This document shows, one piece after another, positions 32,840 through 40,335 of a stretch of 40,335 bases of DNA; the stretch's first letter is position 1; every line of letters starts with the position of its first letter. The stretch covers positions 209,569 to 249,903 of the forward strand of contig NZ_PDUS01000006.1 in assembly GCF_002723455.1 (NCBI RefSeq). The letters are read 5' to 3'. The translations under genes and the position numbers were made by a program. Source of the DNA: Pseudoalteromonas sp. 3D05. GTDB taxonomy: Bacteria > Pseudomonadota > Gammaproteobacteria > Enterobacterales > Alteromonadaceae. A model generated the notes under the pieces. The model was not told the origin of the DNA. It did no database searches and saw only the letters and a list, made by a program, of their open reading frames with translations.

Positions 32840-32854
32840 GCACCAAATTGGTGC
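32840..32854 (+). promoter_or_regulatory. NtrC binding site upstream of glnA
   Basis: GCACCAAATTGGTGC is a perfect palindrome matching the NtrC consensus (GCACC-N5-GGTGC). A half-site GCACCAAAA lies at 32819-32827. It sits about 65 bases upstream of the -24 element, a normal enhancer position. The rest of the 32484-32990 gap is A/T-rich, with no other feature except the typA leader and the sigma-54 promoter. Confidence 0.85.
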
Positions 32855-32917
32855 TTTTGTTAATTGGTATTTCAGGTGCTTTTATTTTTCCGCACTATAA
32901 ACAATCGGTTATAAAAC

Positions 32918-32932
32918 TGGCACAAAATCAGC
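32918..32932 (+). promoter_or_regulatory. Sigma-54 promoter of glnA
   Basis: TGGCAC-AAAAT-CAGC has GG and GC separated by exactly ten bases, as RpoN promoters require. The -12 element (CAGC) departs slightly from TTGC. With the NtrC site upstream this predicts nitrogen-limited activation of glnA. Confidence 0.8.
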
Positions 32933-32990
32933 TTACTTAAACTCAAAAGCAGTTATGCAGCAATAATAAAACCCAACAGTTGGAGGACAC

Positions 32991-34397
32991 ATGTCACAAT
33001 CGGTTTTAGATTTTATTAAAGAAAATGACGTTAAGTTCATTGATTTACGCTTTACAGATACTAAAGGTAAAGAGCAACACGTTTCTATTCCTCATCACCA
33101 AGTTGATGAAGACTTCTTTGAAGACGGTAAAATGTTCGACGGTTCTTCAATCGCAGGTTGGAAAGGCATCAATGAATCAGACATGGTATTAATGCCAGTT
33201 GCTGAATCAGTAAAGCTTGACCCATTCACAGAAGAAGCAACATTAATCGTTCGTTGTGACGTTGTAGAGCCATCTACATTACAAGGTTACGAGCGCGACC
33301 CGCGTTCTGTTGCAAAACGCGCAGAAGAATACATGCGCTCTACAGGTATCGCTGATACTGTGCTTTTCGGTCCAGAGCCAGAGTTCTTCCTATTTGATGA
33401 CGTTAAGTATAAAACTGACATGTCAGGCTCAATGTATAAAATTGATGCTGAAGAAGCTGCATGGAACTCTGATAAAGATTACGAAGGCGGTAACTCAGGC
33501 CATCGTCCAGGTGTTAAAGGCGGTTACTTCCCATGTTCACCAGTTGATTCTTCACAAGATTGGCGTTCAGCTACTTGTTTAGTGCTTGAAGAGCTTGGTC
33601 AAGTTGTTGAAGCGCATCACCACGAAGTTGCAACAGCTGGTCAAAACGAAATCGCTACTCGCTTTAACACAATGGTATTAAAAGCTGATGAAATCCAAGA
33701 AATGAAATATGTTATTCATAACATGGCTCATTTATATGGAAAAACAGCGACATTTATGCCTAAGCCTATCGTTGGCGACAACGGTTCAGGTATGCACTGT
33801 CACCAATCTTTAGCTAAAGACGGCGTTAACTTATTCGCTGGCGACAAGTACGGCGGTCTTTCTGAAGACGCACTTTACTACATCGGTGGTATCATCAAAC
33901 ACGCTAAAGCAATTAACGCTTTTGCTAACGCCTCTACTAACTCGTACAAGCGTTTAGTACCAGGCTTTGAAGCACCAGTAATGCTTGCATACTCTGCACG
34001 TAACCGTTCAGCTTCAATCCGTATCCCAGTAGTACCATCTGAAAAAGGTCGTCGTATCGAAGTGCGCTTCCCTGATCCTACTGCTAACCCTTACCTTGCA
34101 TTTGCTTCAATGCTTATGGCTGGTCTTGACGGTATCAAAAACAAGATTCACCCTGGCGATGCAATGGATAAAGATTTATACGACTTACCAGCAGAAGAAG
34201 CAGCTGAAATTCCACAAGTTGCAGCTTCATTAGACGAAGCACTTGCAGCACTGAGTGCTGACCGTGAGTTCTTAACGCAAGGTGGCGTATTCACTGATGA
34301 CTTAATCGATGCTTACATCAACCTTAAGTCTCAAGAAGTTGAAAAGCTTAACATGACAACTCACCCAGTTGAGTTTGAAATGTACTACAGTGTTTAA
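32991..34397 (+). CDS. glnA: Glutamine synthetase type I
   Basis: A 468-residue dodecameric enzyme making glutamine from glutamate, ammonia and ATP. Visible are the beta-grasp domain (DGSSIAGW), metal and glutamate motifs ([25 protein letters not shown]), the ATP region [11 protein letters not shown], and the adenylylation tyrosine Y397 in DLYDLP, the same residue number as in E. coli, so GlnE control is likely. GGAGG precedes the ATG. Expressed from a sigma-54 promoter with an NtrC enhancer and ended by its own terminator, ahead of the glnL-glnG pair. Confidence 0.98.
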   Translation: MSQSVLDFIKENDVKFIDLRFTDTKGKEQHVSIPHHQVDEDFFEDGKMFDGSSIAGWKGINESDMVLMPVAESVKLDPFTEEATLIVRCDVVEPSTLQGYERDPRSVAKRAEEYMRSTGIADTVLFGPEPEFFLFDDVKYKTDMSGSMYKIDAEEAAWNSDKDYEGGNSGHRPGVKGGYFPCSPVDSSQDWRSATCLVLEELGQVVEAHHHEVATAGQNEIATRFNTMVLKADEIQEMKYVIHNMAHLYGKTATFMPKPIVGDNGSGMHCHQSLAKDGVNLFAGDKYGGLSEDALYYIGGIIKHAKAINAFANASTNSYKRLVPGFEAPVMLAYSARNRSASIRIPVVPSEKGRRIEVRFPDPTANPYLAFASMLMAGLDGIKNKIHPGDAMDKDLYDLPAEEAAEIPQVAASLDEALAALSADREFLTQGGVFTDDLIDAYINLKSQEVEKLNMTTHPVEFEMYYSV

Positions 34398-34450
34398 TGC
34401 GCTGTAGATAGAATTGTCTAGATTATAGACAAGTCTTAATGTGTGTTCTC

Positions 34451-34476
34451 AAGGCCCGCTTGTCGGGCTTTTTTTA
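34451..34476 (+). terminator. Rho-independent terminator of glnA
   Basis: A GCCCG / CGGGC stem, extended by A-T and G-T pairs, with loop CTTGT is followed by eight Ts. It separates glnA from the genes downstream. Confidence 0.9.
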
Positions 34477-34541
34477 TGGCAAAACGGTTTTTTTTCCACT
34501 AAAGTTTAAGCAGTTTTTTGAAATGCAAGGCTGGCCGAAAA

Positions 34542-35054
34542 GTGAAAATTACAATTCTTGGTTTATTGATAATCATTTTATTCAGTTTTTACAGTCAAGC
34601 TGGTGATAAGAAGATTTATTCATGGAAAGATAAAAATGGCGTACTCGTTTTTTCAGACACGCCCAGACCTGGGGCTGTAGAAGTCAAACTAACGAGCCAA
34701 GTACTCTCCATGCCAACAACGGATACCAGCATTTTAAATGAAACTAAACCGACTGCAATAAAGCCTTTTAAAATAGAAATAGCGTCGCCTGAAAATGAAC
34801 AAACTATCAGAGAAAATACCGGTTCGGTATACGTAAATAGTCGCGTAACCCCTCGCTTTGAAAGTGACTTTAAAGTTCAATTATTCGTTGATGGGATCGC
34901 ACATGCTCAACCAAGTGCAACTAATACGTTTGCGCTTAGAAATGTTGACCGTGGTGAACACTCTTTACAAGTTAAGCTATTTGACCCAACAGGTAAACTC
35001 ATCGCAGTAAGCCCAAGCCATGTATTTTTTATGCATAGACAATCTGCATTATAA
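34542..35054 (+). CDS. DUF4124-domain exported protein
   Basis: About 170 residues from GTG 34542, with a hydrophobic signal sequence (LGLLIIILFSFYSQA) and the DUF4124 motif KKIYSWKDKNGVLVFSDTPRPGA right after it. The C-terminal part is a beta-sandwich-like domain (FKVQLFVDGIAHAQ...RGEHSLQVKLFD). A TTG at 34518 would add eight residues before the signal sequence; GTG is preferred because the signal then starts at a normal position, but neither has a good ribosome binding site. Such proteins often sit between glnA and glnL in marine gammaproteobacteria. Function unknown. Confidence 0.82.
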   Translation: MKITILGLLIIILFSFYSQAGDKKIYSWKDKNGVLVFSDTPRPGAVEVKLTSQVLSMPTTDTSILNETKPTAIKPFKIEIASPENEQTIRENTGSVYVNSRVTPRFESDFKVQLFVDGIAHAQPSATNTFALRNVDRGEHSLQVKLFDPTGKLIAVSPSHVFFMHRQSAL

Positions 35055-35122
35055 ATATGAAGCAGTCCATTTGGTTGCGACTGTAAATAAATAAAGTATG
35101 CTAAGCTGCGGTTATCATCAAC

Positions 35123-35137
35123 GCACTAAAATGGTGC
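35123..35137 (+). promoter_or_regulatory. NtrC-like site directly before the glnL start
   Basis: GCACTAAAATGGTGC matches the NtrC consensus with one mismatch in symmetry. It ends three bases before the glnL ATG and covers the place where the ribosome binding site should be. In E. coli an NtrC site at the glnL promoter mediates autorepression, so this is probably the autoregulatory operator. Confidence 0.8.
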
Positions 35138-35140
35138 AAC

Positions 35141-36211
35141 ATGCCCGATAATAAAAAATTTGACCCTGAGTTACTTGCCAGTATTTGGAAAAACCTAACC
35201 ACCGCGGTTATTTTGGTAGATAAAGATTTTACCCTTGTTTATGTAAACGATAGCGCCAGTGAGTTATTAGGACTCAGCCCTAAACGGATGCTCAACCAAC
35301 CGTTCGATAGCTTATTTAACTACCACTCTGTAGACCTTAAACGTATAGCTCACTACTCACTTATCGACGGGGTGGATTGCCACCAGCACAGAGCAGACGT
35401 GGTTTTCGTAGATTCTCGCCACGCAAAGTTAGCCATCAGTGCACGCCGTGTAAAGCTTGATGATGCGTTTTATATTTTATTTGAATGTCGTCAAACCGAT
35501 GATGAAATTCGCCATGACCAAGCCTCCAATCAGATGCACCAATACCAAGCCGCACGTAACTTAATACGGGGCCTTGCTCATGAAATAAAAAATCCCCTTG
35601 GTGGAATACGCGGAGCGGCGCAATTATTGCAGTATGAGGTTGATCAGCAAGAGCGAGACCAATGTGCTGAACTTATAATTGAACAAGCCGATCGCCTGCG
35701 TGAGCTCGTTGATAAACTGTTAGGACCGAATCAGTTACTAAAAAAGACACACGGTAACATTCACCAAACGTTAGAGTCGGTTGTTAAATTGAGTACACTT
35801 GATAGTAATAACAATATTAGCCTAGAAAAAGATTACGACCCGAGCATTCCTGACGTGTATATAGATCAAGGGAAAATTCAACAGGTGGTGTTAAATATTG
35901 TTCGCAACGCTCAGCAAGCACTTGTTGATGGGGGTGTGATTAAGCTAAAAACACGCATTAACCATCAACAGCGCAGGCCCGGAAAAGCGCCTAAAAAAGC
36001 ACTGCTGATCCAAATATCAGACAACGGACCAGGAATAGATAGCAGTATTAGAGAGACTCTTTTCTATCCGATGATCACCAACAAAGAAGGGGGATCCGGA
36101 TTAGGGCTTTCAATAGCGCAAACTCTTATAGACCAACATAACGGCTATATCGAATGCGATAGCTGGCCTGGTCACACAGAATTTAATATATATCTGCCTT
36201 TTGTGGATTAA
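35141..36211 (+). CDS. glnL: Nitrogen regulation sensor kinase NtrB
   Basis: A 356-residue cytoplasmic histidine kinase/phosphatase of the NtrB type. There is an N-terminal PAS domain (about 10-120), a DHp domain with phospho-acceptor H147 in GLAHEIKNPLGG, and an ATPase domain with N-box IVRNAQQAL, G1 DNGPGID and G2 GGSGLGLSIAQTL. It controls phosphorylation of NtrC in response to PII. There is no good ribosome binding site apart from the overlapping NtrC site. It is followed 15 bases later by glnG. Confidence 0.96.
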   Translation: MPDNKKFDPELLASIWKNLTTAVILVDKDFTLVYVNDSASELLGLSPKRMLNQPFDSLFNYHSVDLKRIAHYSLIDGVDCHQHRADVVFVDSRHAKLAISARRVKLDDAFYILFECRQTDDEIRHDQASNQMHQYQAARNLIRGLAHEIKNPLGGIRGAAQLLQYEVDQQERDQCAELIIEQADRLRELVDKLLGPNQLLKKTHGNIHQTLESVVKLSTLDSNNNISLEKDYDPSIPDVYIDQGKIQQVVLNIVRNAQQALVDGGVIKLKTRINHQQRRPGKAPKKALLIQISDNGPGIDSSIRETLFYPMITNKEGGSGLGLSIAQTLIDQHNGYIECDSWPGHTEFNIYLPFVD

Positions 36212-36226
36212 TCGGTTGGAGTCGCC

Positions 36227-37612
36227 ATGAAAACAGTTTGGCTTGTTGATGATGATGCGTCTATTCGCTTCGTTTTAGAAAAGGCGCTTTCGCGCGCAGG
36301 ATTTAATACTGAAAGTTTTGCTAATGCACAAGATGTATTAACAGCACTTAAATTTAGCCAACCAACCGTGCTTGTCTCTGACGTACGTATGCCTGGCATG
36401 GATGGCATGGCATTACTGGAGTTAATCGCAGAACAAAATCCTGGATTACCGGTAATCATCATGACTGCCCACTCAGATTTAGACTCCGCGGTCAATGCAT
36501 TCCAAAAAGGTGCTTTTGAATATCTCGCAAAACCATTTGATTTAAATGAAGCGGTCGCTTTGGTCGAGAGTGCTTGCCGTGCAAACTCAGCAAAGAAAAC
36601 TAAGCGTAAAGCTGCGCCTCCAAAAAGTGCTCACATTATTGGTGAAGCGCCTGCTATGCAAGAGGTGTTTCGAGCGATTGGTAAGCTGTCAGCATCGAGT
36701 ATGAGCGTACTTATTAATGGTGAGTCAGGCACAGGTAAAGAGCTCGTTGCAAGTGCCTTACATAACCACAGCCCGCGTAAAGAAAATCAATTTATTGCTC
36801 TAAATATGGCGGCAATCCCAAAAGAGTTAGTTGAATCTGAGCTCTTTGGCCACGAAAAGGGCGCATTTACCGGCGCCGATACAGTGCGCAAAGGTCGCTT
36901 TGAACAAGCTAATGGCGGCACTTTATTTTTGGATGAAATTGGTGACATGCCCCTTGATGTGCAAACACGTTTACTGCGTGTGCTTGCTGATGGCGAGTTT
37001 TACCGCGTAGGTGGTCATCAAAGTATTAAAGTTGATGTACGTATTATTGCTGCAACACACCAAAACCTTGAAGATCTTGTTAAGCAAGGAAAATTCAGGG
37101 ATGATTTATTCCATCGTTTAAACGTAGTGAGGTTACGCTTACCAGCCTTGCGTGAACGCACCGAAGATATAGAGCGTTTAGCGCAACACTTTTTACATAA
37201 AAGTGCAAAAGACCTACAAGTAGAAAGTAAAATACTCAGCCCTAAAGCTACTGATTTACTACGTCTATTCAATTGGCCAGGTAATGTTCGCCAACTTGAA
37301 AACACCTGTCGCTGGTTAACTGTTATGGCGCCTGGTGAGCTGGTAAGTGAACAAGATTTACCGCCTGAAATACTCGAAGCTGAAGCCACTCAACAAGAAG
37401 GCGACTGGCTAGACTCTTTCCAGCAATGGCTCAATCAAGAGTTAAAGCAAGGCAAAGAGAATATCTGGCCGAATATTCAAGCGCAATTAGAAACTCGTTT
37501 AATAAAAACAGCATTAGCTAACTGTGCAGGGCATAAGCAAGAAGCGGCGGTTAAAATTGGCTGGGGCCGCAATACATTGACCCGTAAGTTAAAAGAGCGC
37601 AATATCAGTTGA
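36227..37612 (+). CDS. glnG: Nitrogen regulation response regulator NtrC
   Basis: A 461-residue sigma-54 activator. The receiver domain has D9, D10, the phospho-acceptor D52 ([11 protein letters not shown]) and K102 (AKPFD). The AAA+ domain has Walker A GESGTGKE (165-172), the sigma-54-contacting loop GAFTGA (212-217), Walker B LFLDEIGD, and arginine fingers in the RLR/RER region. A Fis-type helix-turn-helix closes the protein ([15 protein letters not shown]). GGAG precedes the ATG. Cotranscribed with glnL. It is the likely binder of the sites at 32840-32854 and 35123-35137. Confidence 0.97.
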   Translation: MKTVWLVDDDASIRFVLEKALSRAGFNTESFANAQDVLTALKFSQPTVLVSDVRMPGMDGMALLELIAEQNPGLPVIIMTAHSDLDSAVNAFQKGAFEYLAKPFDLNEAVALVESACRANSAKKTKRKAAPPKSAHIIGEAPAMQEVFRAIGKLSASSMSVLINGESGTGKELVASALHNHSPRKENQFIALNMAAIPKELVESELFGHEKGAFTGADTVRKGRFEQANGGTLFLDEIGDMPLDVQTRLLRVLADGEFYRVGGHQSIKVDVRIIAATHQNLEDLVKQGKFRDDLFHRLNVVRLRLPALRERTEDIERLAQHFLHKSAKDLQVESKILSPKATDLLRLFNWPGNVRQLENTCRWLTVMAPGELVSEQDLPPEILEAEATQQEGDWLDSFQQWLNQELKQGKENIWPNIQAQLETRLIKTALANCAGHKQEAAVKIGWGRNTLTRKLKERNIS

Positions 37613-37640
37613 TAGCTAGTAACAGCAATGACCTATTTCT

Positions 37641-38099
37641 ATGAAGTTAATTGAACATATTCCATTAATAAGGCAAATGGAAATCATCAACAGGCTAAAC
37701 TTTTTTAGAGAGTTTACCTTAGACGAACGACAAATATTGCTTGAATCATTTAGCCACTTATATTTAGTGCAACAAAATCGTTTTGTGTTTAAGCAGTTTG
37801 ATAACGATAAACAGCTCTATATTGTATTGAGCGGCAAAATTGTTATTTTTAGGCATAGCCACTTGCTCGACTTAGGCACAATTGAGCCCGGTGAATTTAT
37901 AGGTGAAGGTGCGTTTATTAATAACCGTGCTAGAAGCACCAGCGCCCGTGCAATGTGCGATACTATTGTATTAGCTGTCACCCCAGAAGCGTTAACACGA
38001 TTACCCAATGTTATTCGCGAAAAAATTAAAGACCGTATAATTGAAGGAATGAGCGAGCGCATTGCAAAGCTTAGTGAGCATATTGAAAACCATGGTTAG
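37641..38099 (+). CDS. Stand-alone cyclic-nucleotide-binding domain protein
   Basis: A 152-residue protein that is essentially one CRP-type cyclic-nucleotide-binding domain, with no DNA-binding domain or channel. The phosphate-binding cassette reads PGEFIGEGAFINN followed by RARSTSARA, keeping the Gly-Glu and Arg-Ser that hold the cyclic phosphate in CRP. A short C-terminal helix follows (KIKDRIIEGMSERIAKLSEH). It lies 28 bases after glnG in the same direction, so it may be cotranscribed, though no clear ribosome binding site is seen. It may sense a cyclic nucleotide and act by protein contact; target unknown. Confidence 0.82.
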   Translation: MKLIEHIPLIRQMEIINRLNFFREFTLDERQILLESFSHLYLVQQNRFVFKQFDNDKQLYIVLSGKIVIFRHSHLLDLGTIEPGEFIGEGAFINNRARSTSARAMCDTIVLAVTPEALTRLPNVIREKIKDRIIEGMSERIAKLSEHIENHG

Positions 38100-38106
38100 A
38101 TCTGCA

Positions 38107-38772
38107 TTAATCCATATAAACGACTTGTAATGAGCAATTTAGCCAGCTGGGCTTATTAACATAAGCCGTTATAGTGTATGTGTCTGATGGCTTGGCGCCA
38201 AAAGGTGTATTGATCAATGGCTGAGTGTGATTGTATGCTTGCGAATAATTACGGTAGTAAATAACTAAGTAACCATATAAATACTCCCATTTTAATGTCA
38301 CTTTTGCCCCGCTGGTTAAAGTGAACTCAGCATGTTGATCAGTGAAACTCACCGCTAAATCATTATACTCATCCTTTTCACACTCAGTGGTGCGTACGTT
38401 TCTCGGCATAGTAAACGCTTCATCCGGATCGCTATTTTTTAAATAAAAACCAATATTACCATCACCATAAAAGTGATTTGCACGTGTTGTATAACTTACT
38501 TCTGGTTGGTACCCCAACTCTTGCATAATGACCGTTAATTGCTGCGCCTGCGCGCGGAGGATTTTATCACTTGCTAGCATCAATGTAGCTGCGCCAAATT
38601 CTTTCGGCACACCAATATCAACATACTCATAAGGTAATGATTGTGCTTTTAACGCCGCATCAAGCTGCTTTCGCTGTTCATCCTGAAGGTTTTCACTAAA
38701 GATATAAACGGTGGGTTGTTGGCATGCTGCCAAAAGTACGAGAAAGATGAATGTTAAAAGTCCGTTTTTCAT
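38107..38772 (-). CDS. Lipoprotein, unknown function
   Basis: A 221-residue predicted lipoprotein (MKNGLLTFIFLVLLAAC, lipobox at C17). The N-terminal half resembles a small alpha/beta domain (YIFSENLQDEQRKQLDAAL), as seen in proteins with SPOR-like or peptide-binding folds, but no family can be assigned. The C-terminal half is beta-rich with two Cys (TTECEKD and LNCSLQ). It is convergent with the cyclic-nucleotide-binding gene, seven bases apart. Likely periplasmic. Confidence 0.75.
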   Translation of the reverse strand: MKNGLLTFIFLVLLAACQQPTVYIFSENLQDEQRKQLDAALKAQSLPYEYVDIGVPKEFGAATLMLASDKILRAQAQQLTVIMQELGYQPEVSYTTRANHFYGDGNIGFYLKNSDPDEAFTMPRNVRTTECEKDEYNDLAVSFTDQHAEFTLTSGAKVTLKWEYLYGYLVIYYRNYSQAYNHTQPLINTPFGAKPSDTYTITAYVNKPSWLNCSLQVVYMD

Positions 38773-38827
38773 GGTTGCTCCTATTGATTACACTTGTAGT
38801 CTATTGGAGGCAGCCATTAAAAGCAAC

Positions 38828-39115
38828 TTAATTGATTTGGCTGTTTAACCACGCATCAACACTTTGGCGGGTATACAACACATCTTTGAACAAACGATGG
38901 CGCTCAAATTTAAGTAAGCGCTCTTTGTTGTTGTCACCACTGACAAGCTGACTGTGATTATCGTTAAACTTAGAAATCACTGAAAACCCTTTTTCAATAT
39001 TTGGTGAGCGCTGCTTAACTGTTTTTGTAAGGTGGGTTCTGACATCATCGGCTGTTAACATATCTGAGTTATTCAACCCCATTAACTCTTTTCTCATTGC
39101 TAATCTTACGCCCAT
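38828..39115 (-). CDS. Small hypothetical protein
   Basis: A 95-residue soluble, basic, helical protein with no signal peptide or membrane segment. GGAG lies six bases before the ATG, supporting translation from 39115. Features are an Arg/Lys-rich middle (ERLLKFERHRLFK) and a Trp near the C-terminus (DAWLNSQIN). No family is recognised. It lies 55 bases upstream of the lipoprotein gene on the same strand and may share its transcript. Confidence 0.6.
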   Translation of the reverse strand: MGVRLAMRKELMGLNNSDMLTADDVRTHLTKTVKQRSPNIEKGFSVISKFNDNHSQLVSGDNNKERLLKFERHRLFKDVLYTRQSVDAWLNSQIN

Positions 39116-39384
39116 TTTCTACTCCATAATCAGTGTAATAACATTTACACTTTGGTTACTGCTATCTAGCGGATATAAATTTGAAACATGTATTGGCAAA
39201 TAACAGGCCAGATTTGAAAGCTGGAGCTTAACGCTAAAATGCTACAGTTTTTTTAAATACGTGAGAAAGACTAGAAAAGTTTTAAATTCCAGATAAGAGT
39301 TTTTAATTGCCAATTAAGCGTTAGTGCAAAACTCGCTCTAAGCCTTTATAATAAAGACTATGCCCTACCTCACTGAGATCAAAC

Positions 39385-39765
39385 ATGAACGACGAATACA
39401 TTGAAATTGAATTAGAAGAAGAACCCATTGAACTATGCAAACTACTCAAAGTTCTTGATTTAGTAGAAGGTGGTGGCCAAGCAAAAAATTTAATTACTGA
39501 AGGTTATGTTGGCGTTAACCATGAAATATGTACAATAAAACGGAAAAAATTATACAGTGGTGATGTACTTGAGTTTGATGGTGAATGGTTTCAGTTAACC
39601 TTGAGTGAAGACGCAACCCCCGCGCAAAGACCAACAGAAAGCTCACAATCTGAAACTGCTAAAGCACCTGAGCAAGCAGCAACGCCAGCTAAAAGTAAAC
39701 GTAAACGCACGAAAAAGCCAAAAGTGGACGAAAAAACGGGTCGTCGCCCTATTTCATTTGGTTAA
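39385..39765 (+). CDS. S4-domain RNA-binding protein with basic tail (YbcJ-like)
   Basis: A 126-residue protein. Residues about 15-72 form an S4 RNA-binding domain of the YbcJ type (LLKVLDLVEGGGQAKNLI, then GYVGVNHE and RKKLYSGDVLEF). YbcJ itself is about 70 residues; here an Ala/Pro/Thr-rich linker and a highly basic tail (KSKRKRTKKPK) add about 50 more, probably strengthening RNA or ribosome contact. Its acidic N-terminus (EIELEEEPIEL) is also distinctive. Monocistronic by appearance. The 269-base gap before it holds no recognisable gene. Confidence 0.85.
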   Translation: MNDEYIEIELEEEPIELCKLLKVLDLVEGGGQAKNLITEGYVGVNHEICTIKRKKLYSGDVLEFDGEWFQLTLSEDATPAQRPTESSQSETAKAPEQAATPAKSKRKRTKKPKVDEKTGRRPISFG

Positions 39766-39840
39766 ATTAAAAAGTACTTGTCAATTAAGCAATAGCTGTC
39801 TTTAATTACTCTTTTATAATAACAATTAAAAAAGGGTATT

Positions 39841-40269
39841 ATGACAACTCACACTTTACCAACTTGGCTAAAAAGCACTGCATGGGCGGCACTTGTTTGG
39901 AACTTACTTGGGGTTATAGCCTTTGTGATGCAAATGCTAATGACTCCTGAAATGATCAGTAAACTCCCGGTAGAACAACAAGCTGCCTATTCAAACATTC
40001 CATTTTGGTCAACACTTGCTTTTGCTATTGCGGTGTTTGGCGGAACGTTAGGCTGTATATTACTGCTGTGTAAAAAAGCCTTAGCTCGCAGCGTATTTGC
40101 ACTTTCTACATTAGCGATTTTTGTACAACAGTTTTATAATTTTGTCGTTATAAATAGTTTAGAACTTATGGGTGCTAGCGCTGTATTTATGCCAATACTT
40201 GTAATTATTATCGCTCTTTTACTATTAGCTATTAGCCACAAAGCAATACACAAAGGCTGGCTAAAATAA
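39841..40269 (+). CDS. Four-helix inner-membrane protein, unknown function
   Basis: A 142-residue protein with four predicted transmembrane helices (about 14-34, 55-77, 84-104 and 112-132). AAGGG lies five bases before the ATG. Related proteins in marine bacteria are often labelled 'sugar transporter', but nothing in the sequence supports transport: the size and topology are closer to small DoxX-like or DUF membrane proteins. Function unknown. Confidence 0.8.
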   Translation: MTTHTLPTWLKSTAWAALVWNLLGVIAFVMQMLMTPEMISKLPVEQQAAYSNIPFWSTLAFAIAVFGGTLGCILLLCKKALARSVFALSTLAIFVQQFYNFVVINSLELMGASAVFMPILVIIIALLLLAISHKAIHKGWLK

Positions 40270-40335
40270 CACCAAGAAGGCGCTTGCCTTAGAATACCCA
40301 AACCACCTAAAAATGCAGAATTCAGCGTTTCACAG

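Overview
The window looks like chromosomal DNA of a marine gammaproteobacterium of the order Alteromonadales, most likely Pseudoalteromonas or a close relative. This is inferred from the A+T-rich coding style, the glnA / DUF4124 / glnL / glnG arrangement, a DUF2959 lipoprotein, many envelope lipoproteins and a lysine riboswitch leader close in sequence to that of enterobacterial lysC. No rRNA, tRNA, CRISPR array, insertion sequence or phage gene was recognised.

Layout. (1) 105-1979, minus strand: a 2OG-Fe(II) dioxygenase of the free-amino-acid hydroxylase type, followed three bases later by a class V aminotransferase-like PLP enzyme. (2) 2193-12964, minus strand: a surface module read as outer-membrane barrel, then coiled-coil lipoprotein, then a 2917-residue lipoprotein with duplicated N-terminal units, five Cys-paired beta modules and three leucine-rich-repeat blocks. 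(3) 12965-13695: a gene-poor stretch with possible gene remnants. (4) 13696-17349, minus strand: an OmpA-family porin, SelO, and a divergent Tag-like glycosylase-fold protein. (5) 17438-21912, plus strand: a promoter, a lysine riboswitch and four tightly packed genes: a DapA paralogue, a short DapD, a BtrK/PvsE-like PLP decarboxylase and an M14 AstE/aspartoacylase-like hydrolase. (6) 22103-27282: outer-membrane phospholipase A, MadA, a spermidine-synthase-like protein, and the minus-strand group yihY-pip-dtd. (7) 27369-30469: envelope lipoproteins, a metallo-beta-lactamase-fold hydrolase and a CBM9-like periplasmic protein. (8) 30660-37612: typA divergent from the nitrogen regulon core glnA - DUF4124 gene - glnL - glnG, with sigma-54 and NtrC sites visible. 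(9) 37641-40269: a stand-alone cyclic-nucleotide-binding protein, a lipoprotein, a small unknown protein, an S4 RNA-binding protein and a four-helix membrane protein. The last 66 bases (40270-40335) hold nothing recognisable.

The most interesting system is the lysine-riboswitch operon at 17438-21912. The decarboxylase looks like enzymes that decarboxylate conjugated amino acids rather than like LysA, and the last gene resembles N2-succinyl-amino-acid desuccinylases. Together with DapD this suggests an unorthodox end to lysine synthesis: N-succinyl-LL-diaminopimelate is decarboxylated to N2-succinyl-L-lysine, which is then desuccinylated, bypassing DapE, DapF and LysA. This is inference from gene content and motifs, not a demonstrated pathway.
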